A stretch of DNA of 20,579 nt from CAZPZZ01 sp964591245 (GTDB taxonomy: Bacteria; Acidobacteriota; Vicinamibacteria; Vicinamibacterales; UBA8438), in assembly GCA_964591245.1 (NCBI GenBank), contig CAZPZZ010000067.1, forward strand, positions 1 to 20,579. Reading direction: 5' to 3'. Below, piece after piece: positions 1 through 7,494 of the stretch. The position numbers and the translations under genes were made by a program. Within the stretch, counting starts at the first letter, position 1. Each line of letters begins with the position of its first letter. Below the pieces are notes generated by a model that saw only the letters and a program-made list of their open reading frames with translations, searched no databases and was not told the DNA's origin.

Positions 1-233
1 GGGACGGCCGTTACGTTCACGGAAGAGGTGGATGCGGCGGCCGGTCGGATTGACATGACGATCACGCGATTGGACGATTCGACGGGAGCTGCCGAGGCTG
101 GTCGACTCGCGGCAATACTGTTCGAGGCACGTGGTGTCGGGGCGACGCCCTGACCGTTAGCGGTTCGGCGATGTCGCTCGACGGAGGTCTCGTTCCGCTG
201 GATTTCGGTCAAGCCACGGTCACGGTAGAGTGA
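1..233 (+). pseudogene. 3' end of cohesin-domain protein (secretin-like), frame-broken
   Basis: Only the C-terminal end is in the window. Reading from base 1 gives about 50 residues that end ...ILFEARGVGATP and then meet TGA at 151-153. The next frame (from 150) continues without a break as LTVSGSAM...DFGQATVTVE and stops at 231-233. Joined, ARGVGATPLTVSG has the alternating beta-strand pattern of the cohesin-like domain found at the end of some secretin-type (GspD/PilQ-like) proteins. A single missing base in the C run at 148-150 explains the break, so this is either a true frameshift or a homopolymer sequencing error. The gene lies 17 bases before two pseudopilin genes on the same strand, which supports a link to a type II secretion/type IV pilus-like machine. 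The secretin part itself is not visible, so that identity is inferred from context. Confidence 0.55.
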
Positions 234-250
234 TTCGTTCGAGTTAAGCC

Positions 251-760
251 ATGCCGAAACATTCCCATCTCCGCGCGGGCGTGTTCAAGACGTTGCAAGC
301 GTCGAAAGGATTCAGCTTCGTGGAGTTGCTTGTTGTGAGCACCATGCTGTTGATCCTGGCGTCGGCCGTGATGCCGCTGAGCCGAGTAACCATCCAGCGT
401 CAGCGGGAGGCCGAGTTGCGTCGCGCACTGCGGGAGATGCGGACGGCGATCGACGAATACAAGGACGCCGTGGATCTCGGCTTGATCGGCGGTTTCGATG
501 TCGAAGCGGGAAGCGAGGGGTATCCAGAAAGTCTGGAAATACTCGTTGAGGGGGTGCAGCGGTTGAACGATGCGTCCGATGGGAAATTGCGATTCCTCCG
601 ACGGATTCCATTCGATCCCATAACCCGAAGTCATGAGTGGGGATTGCGGTCCTATCAGGACGATCCGGATTCCACCCGGTGGAGTGGCGATAACGTGTAC
701 GACGTCTACACGAGCTCAACCGCCACGGCGCTTGATGGGACGCCGTACAACGAATGGTAG
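251..760 (+). CDS. Type II secretion/type IV pilus-like pseudopilin (GspG-like)
   Basis: 169 residues. A short basic leader is followed by SKGFSFVELLVV at about 18-29, the classic prepilin peptidase site: cleavage after Gly19, Phe at +1, Glu at +5, then a hydrophobic helix to about residue 45. The charged segment after it (RQREAELRRALREMRTAIDEYK) and the C-terminal WSGDNVYDVYTSS...DGTPYNEW stretch are typical of GspG-type major pseudopilins. The protein should be processed by a prepilin peptidase and assembled in the inner membrane into a periplasmic pseudopilus. No strong Shine-Dalgarno is seen before the ATG. It follows the cohesin-domain gene by 17 bases and overlaps the next pseudopilin by 7 bases (ATGGTAG), so translation is probably coupled. 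The machine it serves cannot be told from this window, because no ATPase or platform protein is present. Confidence 0.85.
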   Translation: MPKHSHLRAGVFKTLQASKGFSFVELLVVSTMLLILASAVMPLSRVTIQRQREAELRRALREMRTAIDEYKDAVDLGLIGGFDVEAGSEGYPESLEILVEGVQRLNDASDGKLRFLRRIPFDPITRSHEWGLRSYQDDPDSTRWSGDNVYDVYTSSTATALDGTPYNEW

Positions 761-1170
761 GACGCGGATGCGTGTGTCTGCGTGGCCGGTCGTCTGAGGG
801 GTGGACGCTCGTCGAGATGCTAATTGTGATCTCGCTGGTCGTCATCATGGCCGCGATTGCCTTGACGAGCTACGGGACCGCCGTTCTGCGGTCGCGTGAA
901 GCGGTGCTGAAGGAAGACCTCTTTCGTATGCGGGACGCGATCGATCAGTATTACGCGGACCGAGATGGGTACCCGGCCGAGTTACAGAGTTTGGTCAGCG
1001 AGGGGTATTTGCGGGGCATCCCGGAAGATCCGTTTACCCGGTCGACCACGACGTGGCAACTGGTCATGGCCGAGTACGACCCGGTCAATCCGTTGGCTCA
1101 AGGCATATTTGATGTCCGTAGTGGGGCAGTTGGCCTGGGCATTGATGGTACGGCGTATGTGGATTGGTGA
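754..1170 (+). CDS. Second type II secretion/type IV pilus-like pseudopilin
   Basis: 138 residues. The prepilin signal is SSEGWTLVEMLIVISLVV at about 13-30: Gly before the cleavage site, Trp rather than the usual Phe at +1, Glu at +5, then a hydrophobic helix. The rest (MRDAIDQYYADRDGYPAEL...GYLRGIPEDPFTRS) is the GspG-like region in which Tyr/Pro-rich loops precede the DPFT motif, and it ends GIDGTAYVDW. It resembles the preceding gene in layout and C-terminal ending, so the two look like a tandem duplication that diverged. The start ATG overlaps the stop of the upstream gene. A GTG or a later start cannot be excluded, because the first 12 residues are not typical of a leader, but any start must precede the signal. 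Role: pseudopilus subunit in the inner membrane and periplasm. Confidence 0.82.
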   Translation: MVGRGCVCLRGRSSEGWTLVEMLIVISLVVIMAAIALTSYGTAVLRSREAVLKEDLFRMRDAIDQYYADRDGYPAELQSLVSEGYLRGIPEDPFTRSTTTWQLVMAEYDPVNPLAQGIFDVRSGAVGLGIDGTAYVDW

Positions 1171-1206
1171 TGTCGCTTGGGCGCGATGGTCTGAGGGCGG
1201 CGGACC

Positions 1207-1938
1207 GTGAGTGGAATGAATCGGTGATGGTGCGGTATTGAGTGGAGGGCTTCTGGCCGTCGGATTGTCACTGCTGTGGTGGCGCTGGCGTGCTGTGTGA
1301 TTTCGGCCTGTGAAAAGGTTCCCCTGCTGGTGCCGACGGCGTCTCTGGTCACGGTGTCCGTGAGCCGGACGGTACTCCTGATTGACGGCGCGCCAGAGGT
1401 CGTGGTCACGGAATCGAGTGGGACGCCGGTGCACAAGGGCACGCTCGTAGCCTTCATGACCACGCTGGGGTCCGTAGAACCGAGCGTGGCGCCCACAATG
1501 AATGGCTAAGCAGTCGTCACGCTACGGGCCGGAGGCGTGTCTGGGACGGCCGATGTGGCCGCGTTTTCCTCGGACGCGGGTTCGTTAGGGCAGTAGCAGT
1601 GCTGTGAGTGATGCGCTTGGAGAGGTACGCGCGACGCTGGCGGCCGACCGAGATACAACAGTCACTGCATCTGCGGGGGGAGTGCAACATTGACCGTCCG
1701 GGTGAGTCTGCTGCCAACCGTCACGGTCAATACGAGTGAGACCGCTCCCACGGTGGGTGACCCGGTTCAATGTTCCGTGGTTGTTGCCGCGGGCAGTAGT
1801 CCGAGCCAAGAGGTTTCGGTAAATTTCGGTGATGGTACGGCCCAGTCGCTCGGTGGGGTGACGGGGACCACCAATGTTTCCCATACCGATCAGTAGTCGT
1901 CTGTCGGCAGAGTGTACTCGCGGCGGAGCCGTTGGGCG
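1207..1938 (+). pseudogene. Decayed Ig-like/PKD-domain lipoprotein
   Basis: A GTG at 1207, after a GAGGG element, begins MSGMNR and meets TGA at 1225. The same frame continues as a basic n-region and hydrophobic stretch ending in the lipobox VISAC (Cys about 1309-1311). It then reads through a bacterial Ig-like domain (VSVSRTVLLIDGAPEVVVTESSGTP) to TAA at 1507, continues NG*AVVTLRAGGVSGTA, and stops again at 1594. The second Ig-like segment (SSAVSDALGEVRATLAADRD) sits in another frame. The sequence shifts again at the G run 1675-1680 into SATLTV, then a PKD-like part (NFGDGTAQSLGGVTGTTNVSHT) that stops at 1894. Each piece is recognisable but no single frame joins them. A GTG at 1276 could still make a 77-residue lipoprotein fragment. 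It lies behind the pseudopilin genes and converges on the symporter gene that ends at 1939. The exact 3' limit is uncertain. Confidence 0.72.
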
Positions 1939-3681
1939 TCAGTCGTGTGCTGTGTGCCAGCCTCGTCCGGCGAGGCGCCAATACAGCCACAGGCCGCTTC
2001 CAGCGGCCACTGCAAGAAAGAGTCGAGCACTGTTCCCTGTCGGCAGGAGTGACGCGCCGATTCCCAGGAGCGTGCCGTAGACCATCAGTACGCCCGCAAC
2101 CCAGTCGAGTAGTTGGCCGCGGAGTTGAACGGGTGGAGGGAGTCCGGCCAGACGGGCCACGCGGCGCCACCCTGGTCCTCCCGGTCGGGTCCGTGTGTAG
2201 AACGCGACCAGCGTCTCATCGGACTCCGGCGGGGTAAACCAGGTAACGGCCAGCCAGCACACGGTGGTCCACACCACCAGGTAGAGCAGCGACTCGGGGA
2301 AGACCACCGAGGTGAAGAGCTTGAGCCCCGCGAGGCCGACAAGCGGTGCAAACATGGCGGTTATCTCTGACCATGCGTTGACGCGCCACCAGTACCACCG
2401 CACGATCAGCACCAGTCCGATGCCTGCGCCACCTTCGAGGATGAGTTCCCAGGCCTGCCGAACTGTGTCGAGGTAAAGCGTGACGAGGCCACTCGTTACC
2501 ATGATTCCGATGGTGGCGAGGCGTGAGGCACGGACGTAGTGCGCTTTGTCAGCGTGGGGTCGGCAGAACCGAGCGTAGACGTCGTTGATGAGATAGGACG
2601 CGCCCCAGTTCAGCTGGGTCGACATCGTGGACATGAAGGCCGCGACGAATCCCCCGAGGACGAGGCCCCGCCAGCCTGATGGGAGCAGGTCGCGGATGAG
2701 GAGGGCGTAGCCGGCCTCTGGATCCGAGATGTCGGGGTAGAGAATGATGGCCGCAAGAGCAGCCAGGATCCAGGGCCAGGGTCTGAGGCAGTAGTGTGCG
2801 AGGGTGAACCAGAGTGTGGCCAGCATGGAGTGGCGCCCATTTTGCGCTGACATCATGCGTTGCGCGAGGTAACCGCCGCCCCCGGGTTCTTGCCCCGGAT
2901 ACCAGCTGGCCCACCATTGGACCCCGAGGTAGGCGATGAAGGCCGTCAGCGAGAGCGTGAAGGCTGTACTCATGTCCGCCTCTGCGCTCCCGAGAGTCGG
3001 AAAAAAGCGAAAGGTTTCTGCTGGAAGTTTCTCGGCAAGTCCGCTGATGCCACCAACCGCGGGAGCTTGAAGGGCGAAGACGGTGACAGCGATGGTGCCC
3101 ACCATCGCCAGTCCGAATTGGAGGAAGTCTGTCACCACCACCCCCCGCAGCCCCGACATGGTGACATAGATGCCGGTGAGCGCCAGCCCGGCGAGTACCG
3201 CCGTGAGTCGGTCCCAGCCGAGGGTGATGGTGAGAATCTTGGCCATGGCGAGGTTGACCCAGCCGATGATCATGCAGTTCACAGGCACGCCCAGGTAGAG
3301 CGCGCGACCAGCGCGGAGGACCCTGGCGGGCCATCGACCATAGCGGAGTTCGACGATCTCGACGTCGGTCAGTACGTCTGCTCGTCGCCAGAGACGTGCG
3401 AAGAAGAAGACGGTCAGCATGCTGCCGAACGCACCACTCCACCAGATCCAGTTTCCGGCGATGCCGTCGGTCGCGACGATGCCTGCGACGGCCAGGGGCG
3501 TATCTGCCGCGAAGGTGGTGGCGACCATGGAGGTGCCGGCTAGCCACCACGGAAGCTCGCGCCCGGCGAGAAAATACTGCTGAAGGTCACGGCCGGCGCG
3601 TCTGGCGGTGGCGATGGCAATGCCAAATGGACCTAGCAGCACGACCAGGAGAATCAATATGTCGAGGCTGGTCAGACTCAT
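1939..3681 (-). CDS. Sodium:solute symporter (SSS/SLC5 family), copy 1
   Basis: 580 residues from ATG at 3681. This is a polytopic inner-membrane transporter of the SSS family, which couples Na+ entry to solute uptake. Visible landmarks are the N-terminal helix LDILILLVVLLGPFGIAIA, the family motif QYFLAGRELPWWLAGTSM around 35-52, TFAADTPLA, and GGFVAAFMSTMSTQLNWGAS, whose Ser/Thr pair matches the conserved sodium site (Na2) in helix 8 of the fold. More hydrophobic helices run to the C-terminus, and the family usually has 13-14. The start is chosen because it overlaps the serine hydrolase stop as ATGA and because SLTSLDILILL is a normal SSS beginning. The open frame extends upstream to 4074 but lies inside the hydrolase gene. 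The substrate is not deducible from sequence. The murQ/serine-hydrolase context suggests a sugar or peptide from peptidoglycan turnover. Confidence 0.88.
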   Translation of the reverse strand: MSLTSLDILILLVVLLGPFGIAIATARRAGRDLQQYFLAGRELPWWLAGTSMVATTFAADTPLAVAGIVATDGIAGNWIWWSGAFGSMLTVFFFARLWRRADVLTDVEIVELRYGRWPARVLRAGRALYLGVPVNCMIIGWVNLAMAKILTITLGWDRLTAVLAGLALTGIYVTMSGLRGVVVTDFLQFGLAMVGTIAVTVFALQAPAVGGISGLAEKLPAETFRFFPTLGSAEADMSTAFTLSLTAFIAYLGVQWWASWYPGQEPGGGGYLAQRMMSAQNGRHSMLATLWFTLAHYCLRPWPWILAALAAIILYPDISDPEAGYALLIRDLLPSGWRGLVLGGFVAAFMSTMSTQLNWGASYLINDVYARFCRPHADKAHYVRASRLATIGIMVTSGLVTLYLDTVRQAWELILEGGAGIGLVLIVRWYWWRVNAWSEITAMFAPLVGLAGLKLFTSVVFPESLLYLVVWTTVCWLAVTWFTPPESDETLVAFYTRTRPGGPGWRRVARLAGLPPPVQLRGQLLDWVAGVLMVYGTLLGIGASLLPTGNSARLFLAVAAGSGLWLYWRLAGRGWHTAHD

Positions 3682-4751
3682 GAATCTAGGGCGTCGACGA
3701 TGGCATCGTGGAGTGCCGGCCGCACTGGCAGGATGGCCTCGTTCGATCGGGTCGGGTGCACGCGGTTGGTCAGCAACACGATATACAGGTCGCGCTTTGG
3801 ATCGATCCACAGGGATGTTCCGGTGAACCCCGTATGGCCGATGGCTTGTGGAGACAGCCGATGCCCGCAAGAGGAGGTGGTAAGCATGGTGTCCCAGCCC
3901 AGGGCTCGGGAGCTGCCGTTGACCTGGCTTGGAGTCAGAAAGCGACGCAGCGTTTCTGGTTGTGCTAGGCGTGAGGTGCCGGCGATGGTAGCGAGTACGG
4001 CTCGGGCGAAGTGTCCGACGGCCGATGCGGTACCAAAGAGGCCGGCATGGCCGGCGATCCCGTTCAGCGCCCACCCATTTTCGTCATGCACCTCCCCTCG
4101 CAAGAGGCGGCCGCGCCACGGGTCAACCTCGGTAGGGGCAATTCTGGGCAGCCAGGCGCGTGGTGGCCGATATCGCAGGTTTTCCAGGTCCAACTCGGAG
4201 GTCACGCGTGTGAATTGGCGGTCGATGTCTACTCCGTTGGCTGCATCCTGTGCGATGAACGCGAGCAGCATGAACCCGAGGTCGCTATAGACGGAGCGTG
4301 TACGGGGGCGGTACTCGAGCGGAAGGGTACAGATCGCGTGTTCGAAATCGGGCCGGCCGACGTGGTCGCGAAAGAAGGGTAGGTGCGCGGTGAGGCCGCT
4401 GGCATGTTCCAGAAGGTCAGCGATCGTGACCGCCTGGCGATCTGCCCCGCGCCATGCAGGGAGCCATCGTGCCAGGGGATCCAGTAGTCCGACTGCATCG
4501 GTCTCTACGAGACGCATGAACACTGTGGTCGTCGCAATGACCTTGGTCAGCGAGGCCAGGTCGAAGACGGTCTCGGGTGCGGCGAGCGGGGCGTTCTCCT
4601 CGTACCACAAGTGCCCGCAGGCATGAGTCCAGAGTGCAGTGGCCTGAGTGCCCACCTCGACAGTGGCGCACGGAAATGCCCGGCGCGCGACCGCGTCGGC
4701 GATTGCGGTCGCGATTCGGGTGAATTCGGGCCTGGTGGGGCTAGCGGTCAG
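3678..4751 (-). CDS. Serine hydrolase, beta-lactamase/class C fold
   Basis: About 357 residues if it starts at the CTG 4751-4749. Motifs counted from that start: nucleophile SLTK at about 67-70 (SxxK), YSD at about 155-157 (YxN position), HTGFTG at about 306-311 (KTG position), and HDENGWALNGIAGHAGLFGTA around 222-242, a signature of serine hydrolases linked to peptidoglycan-recycling genes. The first in-frame GTG is at 4655, but the 32 codons before it read as normal family sequence (ADAVARRAFPCATVEVGTQA), so starting there would cut the first strand of the fold. A strong AGGAGGG lies about 9 bases before the CTG. There is no signal peptide, so a cytoplasmic location is likely. It overlaps the upstream symporter by 11 bases and the downstream one as ATGA. 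Likely an amidase/esterase or carboxypeptidase on muropeptide-like substrates (inference). Confidence 0.82.
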   Translation of the reverse strand: MTASPTRPEFTRIATAIADAVARRAFPCATVEVGTQATALWTHACGHLWYEENAPLAAPETVFDLASLTKVIATTTVFMRLVETDAVGLLDPLARWLPAWRGADRQAVTIADLLEHASGLTAHLPFFRDHVGRPDFEHAICTLPLEYRPRTRSVYSDLGFMLLAFIAQDAANGVDIDRQFTRVTSELDLENLRYRPPRAWLPRIAPTEVDPWRGRLLRGEVHDENGWALNGIAGHAGLFGTASAVGHFARAVLATIAGTSRLAQPETLRRFLTPSQVNGSSRALGWDTMLTTSSCGHRLSPQAIGHTGFTGTSLWIDPKRDLYIVLLTNRVHPTRSNEAILPVRPALHDAIVDALDS

Positions 4752-6273
4752 CGTCGGTTGCCCTCCTCAGGTTGTTGAAGAACACGTGGGCGAAACTACC
4801 TGCAGCCAGCGTCACGGTGGCCCCGATGAGTACGTACCATTGCCAGGAGATATTGGTGCAAAGCCGGACGCCCAGCATGACGGCAGCGCCGACCAGCAAC
4901 CCGGCGTAGGCCGTGCGGTCTCGACGAAACCCCGCGAGTCCCAGCAGAAACGTCCCGAGAATGAGCCCATTCGTGAATGAGGAAATACCGAGCACCTCGT
5001 CGACGACACGGGTTGACAGACGAATGGCCACGACGGCGACGGCGATCTGCACGAGACCCCAGCCCACCGTTGCCCATTTCGCTACCCGGAGGTAGTGCGC
5101 CGGGGTGCGGCGTGCACCCGTGGCTGGTAGGTAGAAATCGGCTAGCGTGCTCGAGGCTGACGCGTTAAGGGATGAGGAGAGCGTCGACATTGCGGCGGCC
5201 ACGATGGCGGCGACGAGAAGGCCACGGAGCCCTGCTGGTAAGACCGTGATGATGAAGGTCGGGAACAGGAGATCGGTCTCCAGCCGGCCGTCCACGGAGA
5301 GCCCGGTAAGTGCTTCTGGGGCATAGGACGAGTAATACACGTAGAGCATCGCTCCGATGGCCAAGAAGAGAAGGAACTGGCCGAGGACAACGACGCCGCT
5401 CCAGAGCAATGCTTTACTGGCATCTGTGGATGATCGGGTGCAGAGGTAACGTTGCACGATCAATTGGTCGGTGCCGTGCGTGGAGACCGTGAGGCACGCG
5501 CCACCGATAAGCCCGGACCAGAAGGTATAGCTCCGGTCCAGACTCCAGGTGAAGTCGAAGAGGCGAAGGCGACCCGCCTCAGACGCCGTCGCCATGATCT
5601 CGCTGAATCCACCCGGGATGAGATCGAAGAGCAAGATGGCGGCGAGTGTCGAGCCGCCCATGTAGATGGTCAGCTGAAGGAGGTCGTTCCAGAGCACTGC
5701 CGTCATGCCACCGAGGCTCGTGTAGAGAATGGTGAGTGCGCCGAGGCTCAGTACGGCAGCCACGAGTATCAGAGTGTCTGGATCAAGTTCAGGAGCGAGA
5801 GACGACGCAATGGCGTGTACGTCCGGCGTGGCCAGAAGTGCGGTGCCGAGTACCAATCCGGTTGCGAATAACCGGAATCCGTCGGCGGCGTTGCGGGTGA
5901 GAAGAAAGACGGTCGCCGCTAGGCGGCTCACGCCAGAACCGAACCGTTCAGCGAGTACCTGATATGCCGTGAGGTAATCGCCCCGGAAATAGCCGGGGAG
6001 GAGGAACACACTGACGAGGAGACGGCCGACGAGGTAGCCGAACACGAGCTGTAGGAAGGTGAAATTGGCGCCGAAGGCAAAGCCCGGTACGCTGATCAGG
6101 GTGACCGTACTCGTTTCGGTCGCCACGATCGATGCCATGACGAGGCCCCAGGGCGCTCTACGCCCGCTCGTGAAGTACGTGCGCACGCTCGTTTGCCCGC
6201 GCGCCAGCATCAGGCCCAGGCAGACCGTGCCCACGAGGTAGGCTCCGAGCACCGCAAGGTCGAGTGCACTCAT
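4741..6273 (-). CDS. Sodium:solute symporter (SSS/SLC5 family), copy 2
   Basis: 510 residues. Inner-membrane Na+-coupled transporter. Landmarks in order: first helix LDLAVLGAYLVGTVCLGLML, the SSS motif TYFTSGRRAPWGLVMASIVATE at about 33-54, TVTLISVPGFAF, helix-rich middle with LGALTILYTSLGGMTAVLWNDLLQ, and AAAMSTLSSSLNASASSTLADFY, the Na2-site region of helix 8. It ends FAHVFFNNLRRATDADR. Its motifs are closer to the sugar/sialate-like branch of SSS than those of the other symporter in this operon, and the two are clearly different proteins rather than a recent duplication. It lies 163 bases after murQ on the same strand, and its 3' end carries the ribosome-binding site of the serine hydrolase. 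A role in importing MurNAc-type sugars or muropeptide fragments is inferred from murQ and is not shown by sequence. No obvious Shine-Dalgarno precedes the ATG. Confidence 0.9.
   Translation of the reverse strand: MSALDLAVLGAYLVGTVCLGLMLARGQTSVRTYFTSGRRAPWGLVMASIVATETSTVTLISVPGFAFGANFTFLQLVFGYLVGRLLVSVFLLPGYFRGDYLTAYQVLAERFGSGVSRLAATVFLLTRNAADGFRLFATGLVLGTALLATPDVHAIASSLAPELDPDTLILVAAVLSLGALTILYTSLGGMTAVLWNDLLQLTIYMGGSTLAAILLFDLIPGGFSEIMATASEAGRLRLFDFTWSLDRSYTFWSGLIGGACLTVSTHGTDQLIVQRYLCTRSSTDASKALLWSGVVVLGQFLLFLAIGAMLYVYYSSYAPEALTGLSVDGRLETDLLFPTFIITVLPAGLRGLLVAAIVAAAMSTLSSSLNASASSTLADFYLPATGARRTPAHYLRVAKWATVGWGLVQIAVAVVAIRLSTRVVDEVLGISSFTNGLILGTFLLGLAGFRRDRTAYAGLLVGAAVMLGVRLCTNISWQWYVLIGATVTLAAGSFAHVFFNNLRRATDADR
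4761..4770 (-). promoter_or_regulatory. Strong ribosome-binding site before a CTG start
   Basis: On the minus strand the end of the symporter gene contains GAGGAGGG, a near-perfect Shine-Dalgarno, about 9 bases before the CTG at 4751-4749. No ATG, GTG or TTG lies in the hydrolase frame between the upstream in-frame stop (TGA, just 5' of the GGAGGG) and the GTG at 4655. The element therefore decides the start in favour of CTG. Confidence 0.55.
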
Positions 6274-6436
6274 CGGGACTGTCGTAATGTTATTGTGTCA
6301 GGAGTACTCGCACACGACGAATACCTTCGTATCCAGTGTCTTGTCGGGACGGTTGGCTGCCTGCTCTGGTCGCGCCAAGAAGACGTGGTAGCCAGGGACG
6401 GGATGGACCGTACGGCCACGCGACGCCGGGGCCGAC

Positions 6437-7381
6437 CTACGGGCGCGTGAGGCGTTCGCGTAACCTGGGGCCGACGTCCTCGCCGATGGCCTGCCGAACC
6501 GAATTTCCGGCCCGTTTCAATCGCGAGAGGGCCTTGCTGTACGTATCGCCCGTTTTCTCCATGACGATCGCTGCTTTGACGTTCCATCGGGCGCGACGGA
6601 GTAGTAGACCGGCGGCTTCGTAATCGAGGCCGGTCACGGTCGTGATGATCCCGCGCGCGCGGTCGCGTCGTTGCTCAGAGCCTGTCTGCACGTCCACCAT
6701 CAAATTTCCGTAGGTCTTGCCGATGTGAACCATAGAAATGGTAGTAAGCATGTTGAGTACCATTTTTGTCGCGCTTCCGGCTTTGAGGCGGGTTGAACCG
6801 GCAATTACCTCTGGACCGACGGCCGGAGCGATGATGACATCGACAAAGGTCTGCAGTTCGGTACCTGGCCAGCAGGTTACAAAGATAATCTTGACTCCCG
6901 CGCGCCTGGCTCGCGTCAGCGCACCGCGAACAAATTGCGTCATGCCACTGGCGGAGACGCCGATGAGCACGTCCTTGCTTCCGAGTCGGAGGCGACTGAT
7001 GGCGCGCGCACCTTCCTCAAAGTTATCGTCCACGCCTTCCCGAGGCTGGAAGAATGCCTCACGTCCACCCGCCATAATGGCTTGGATCAGACGAGGGGGA
7101 GTGCCGAAGGTTGGCAGCATTTCAGCCGCCTCTAGGACGCCAAGTCGGCCGCTCGTTCCGGCCCCGACGAATATCAGTCGCCCACCCTTTTTAAATGACG
7201 CGGTGATGAGTTCTGCGGCAATCGCAATTCGTTCCTTCTCACGTTTGACGGCGGTAACGGCGCGGCGATCCTCCTGGATCATCAGATCGATGATTTCCGT
7301 GGTGGAGGCCTCATCCATCGCGAGAGAGCGAGGATTGATCGCTTCGGTGGGAAGTGACTGCCACTTAGAACGTTTGGCCAT
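6437..7381 (-). CDS. murQ: N-acetylmuramic acid 6-phosphate etherase
   Basis: 314 residues, close to the usual ~300. Cytoplasmic enzyme that cleaves the D-lactyl ether of MurNAc-6-phosphate to give GlcNAc-6-phosphate and D-lactate during peptidoglycan recycling. It carries a SIS sugar-isomerase domain with GRLIFVGAGTSGRLGVLEAAE at about 67-87. Glu87 in AAEMLPTFG aligns with the catalytic Glu83 of the E. coli enzyme, and a second acidic site lies at about 115 (REGVDDN). Other family blocks are IGVSASGMTQFV, VGPEVIAGSTRLKAGSATKMVLNM and KTYGNLMVDV. It is the first gene of the minus-strand cluster with two symporters and a serine hydrolase. A near-consensus promoter lies 31-59 bases upstream of the ATG. 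No AnmK or PTS kinase gene is in the window, so the source of the phosphorylated substrate is not visible. Confidence 0.96.
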   Translation of the reverse strand: MAKRSKWQSLPTEAINPRSLAMDEASTTEIIDLMIQEDRRAVTAVKREKERIAIAAELITASFKKGGRLIFVGAGTSGRLGVLEAAEMLPTFGTPPRLIQAIMAGGREAFFQPREGVDDNFEEGARAISRLRLGSKDVLIGVSASGMTQFVRGALTRARRAGVKIIFVTCWPGTELQTFVDVIIAPAVGPEVIAGSTRLKAGSATKMVLNMLTTISMVHIGKTYGNLMVDVQTGSEQRRDRARGIITTVTGLDYEAAGLLLRRARWNVKAAIVMEKTGDTYSKALSRLKRAGNSVRQAIGEDVGPRLRERLTRP

Positions 7382-7411
7382 GTGGAGGATGGAGGCGAAG
7401 AATCGTCGCGG

Positions 7412-7440
7412 ATACTACTCCTGGCGGTCAGTGGTGTCAA
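7412..7440 (-). promoter_or_regulatory. Sigma70-type promoter for murQ operon
   Basis: On the minus strand TTGACA (7440-7435) is followed by a 17-base spacer and TAGTAT (7417-7412). The -35 is perfect and the -10 matches 5 of 6. A start near 7405 would leave a leader of about 24 bases before the murQ ATG at 7381, with no strong Shine-Dalgarno in it. Confidence 0.72.
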
Positions 7441-7458
7441 CCTGGGGGTGGTGAGAAG

Positions 7459-7488
7459 TTGACGGGGTGGCGTGGACCGCGGTATAAA
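7459..7488 (+). promoter_or_regulatory. Sigma70-type promoter for the leader RNA/hom operon
   Basis: TTGACG (7459-7464), an 18-base spacer and TATAAA (7483-7488) form a near-consensus promoter pointing right. Transcription should start near 7495. Its -35 is only 18 bases from the -35 of the leftward murQ promoter, so the two are arranged back to back. The start lies almost 290 bases before hom, leaving room for the structured RNA described next. Confidence 0.68.
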
Positions 7489-7494
7489 CGAGGA

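Noticed and set aside
2860..3543. Long open frame (227 codons) on the plus strand opposite the first symporter.
   Set aside because: It is the antisense of a clear membrane-transporter gene, shows no domain pattern, and is rich in residues expected from reading GC-rich codons backwards.
3682..4074. N-terminal extension of the first symporter frame up to 4074.
   Set aside because: It lies within the serine hydrolase gene and reads as Arg/Ser-rich shadow; the ATG at 3681 has the ATGA overlap and a normal SSS first helix.
6738..7454. 238-codon plus-strand open frame opposite murQ.
   Set aside because: Mirror of murQ coding sequence; murQ motifs are complete on the other strand, and the frame runs through the divergent promoters.
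7461..7482. GGGGTGG...GGACCGCGG looks a little like a T-box antiterminator (GGTGGNACCGCG).
   Set aside because: It has an extra insertion, lies in the spacer of the rightward promoter so would not be transcribed, and is 150 bases before the terminator instead of next to it.
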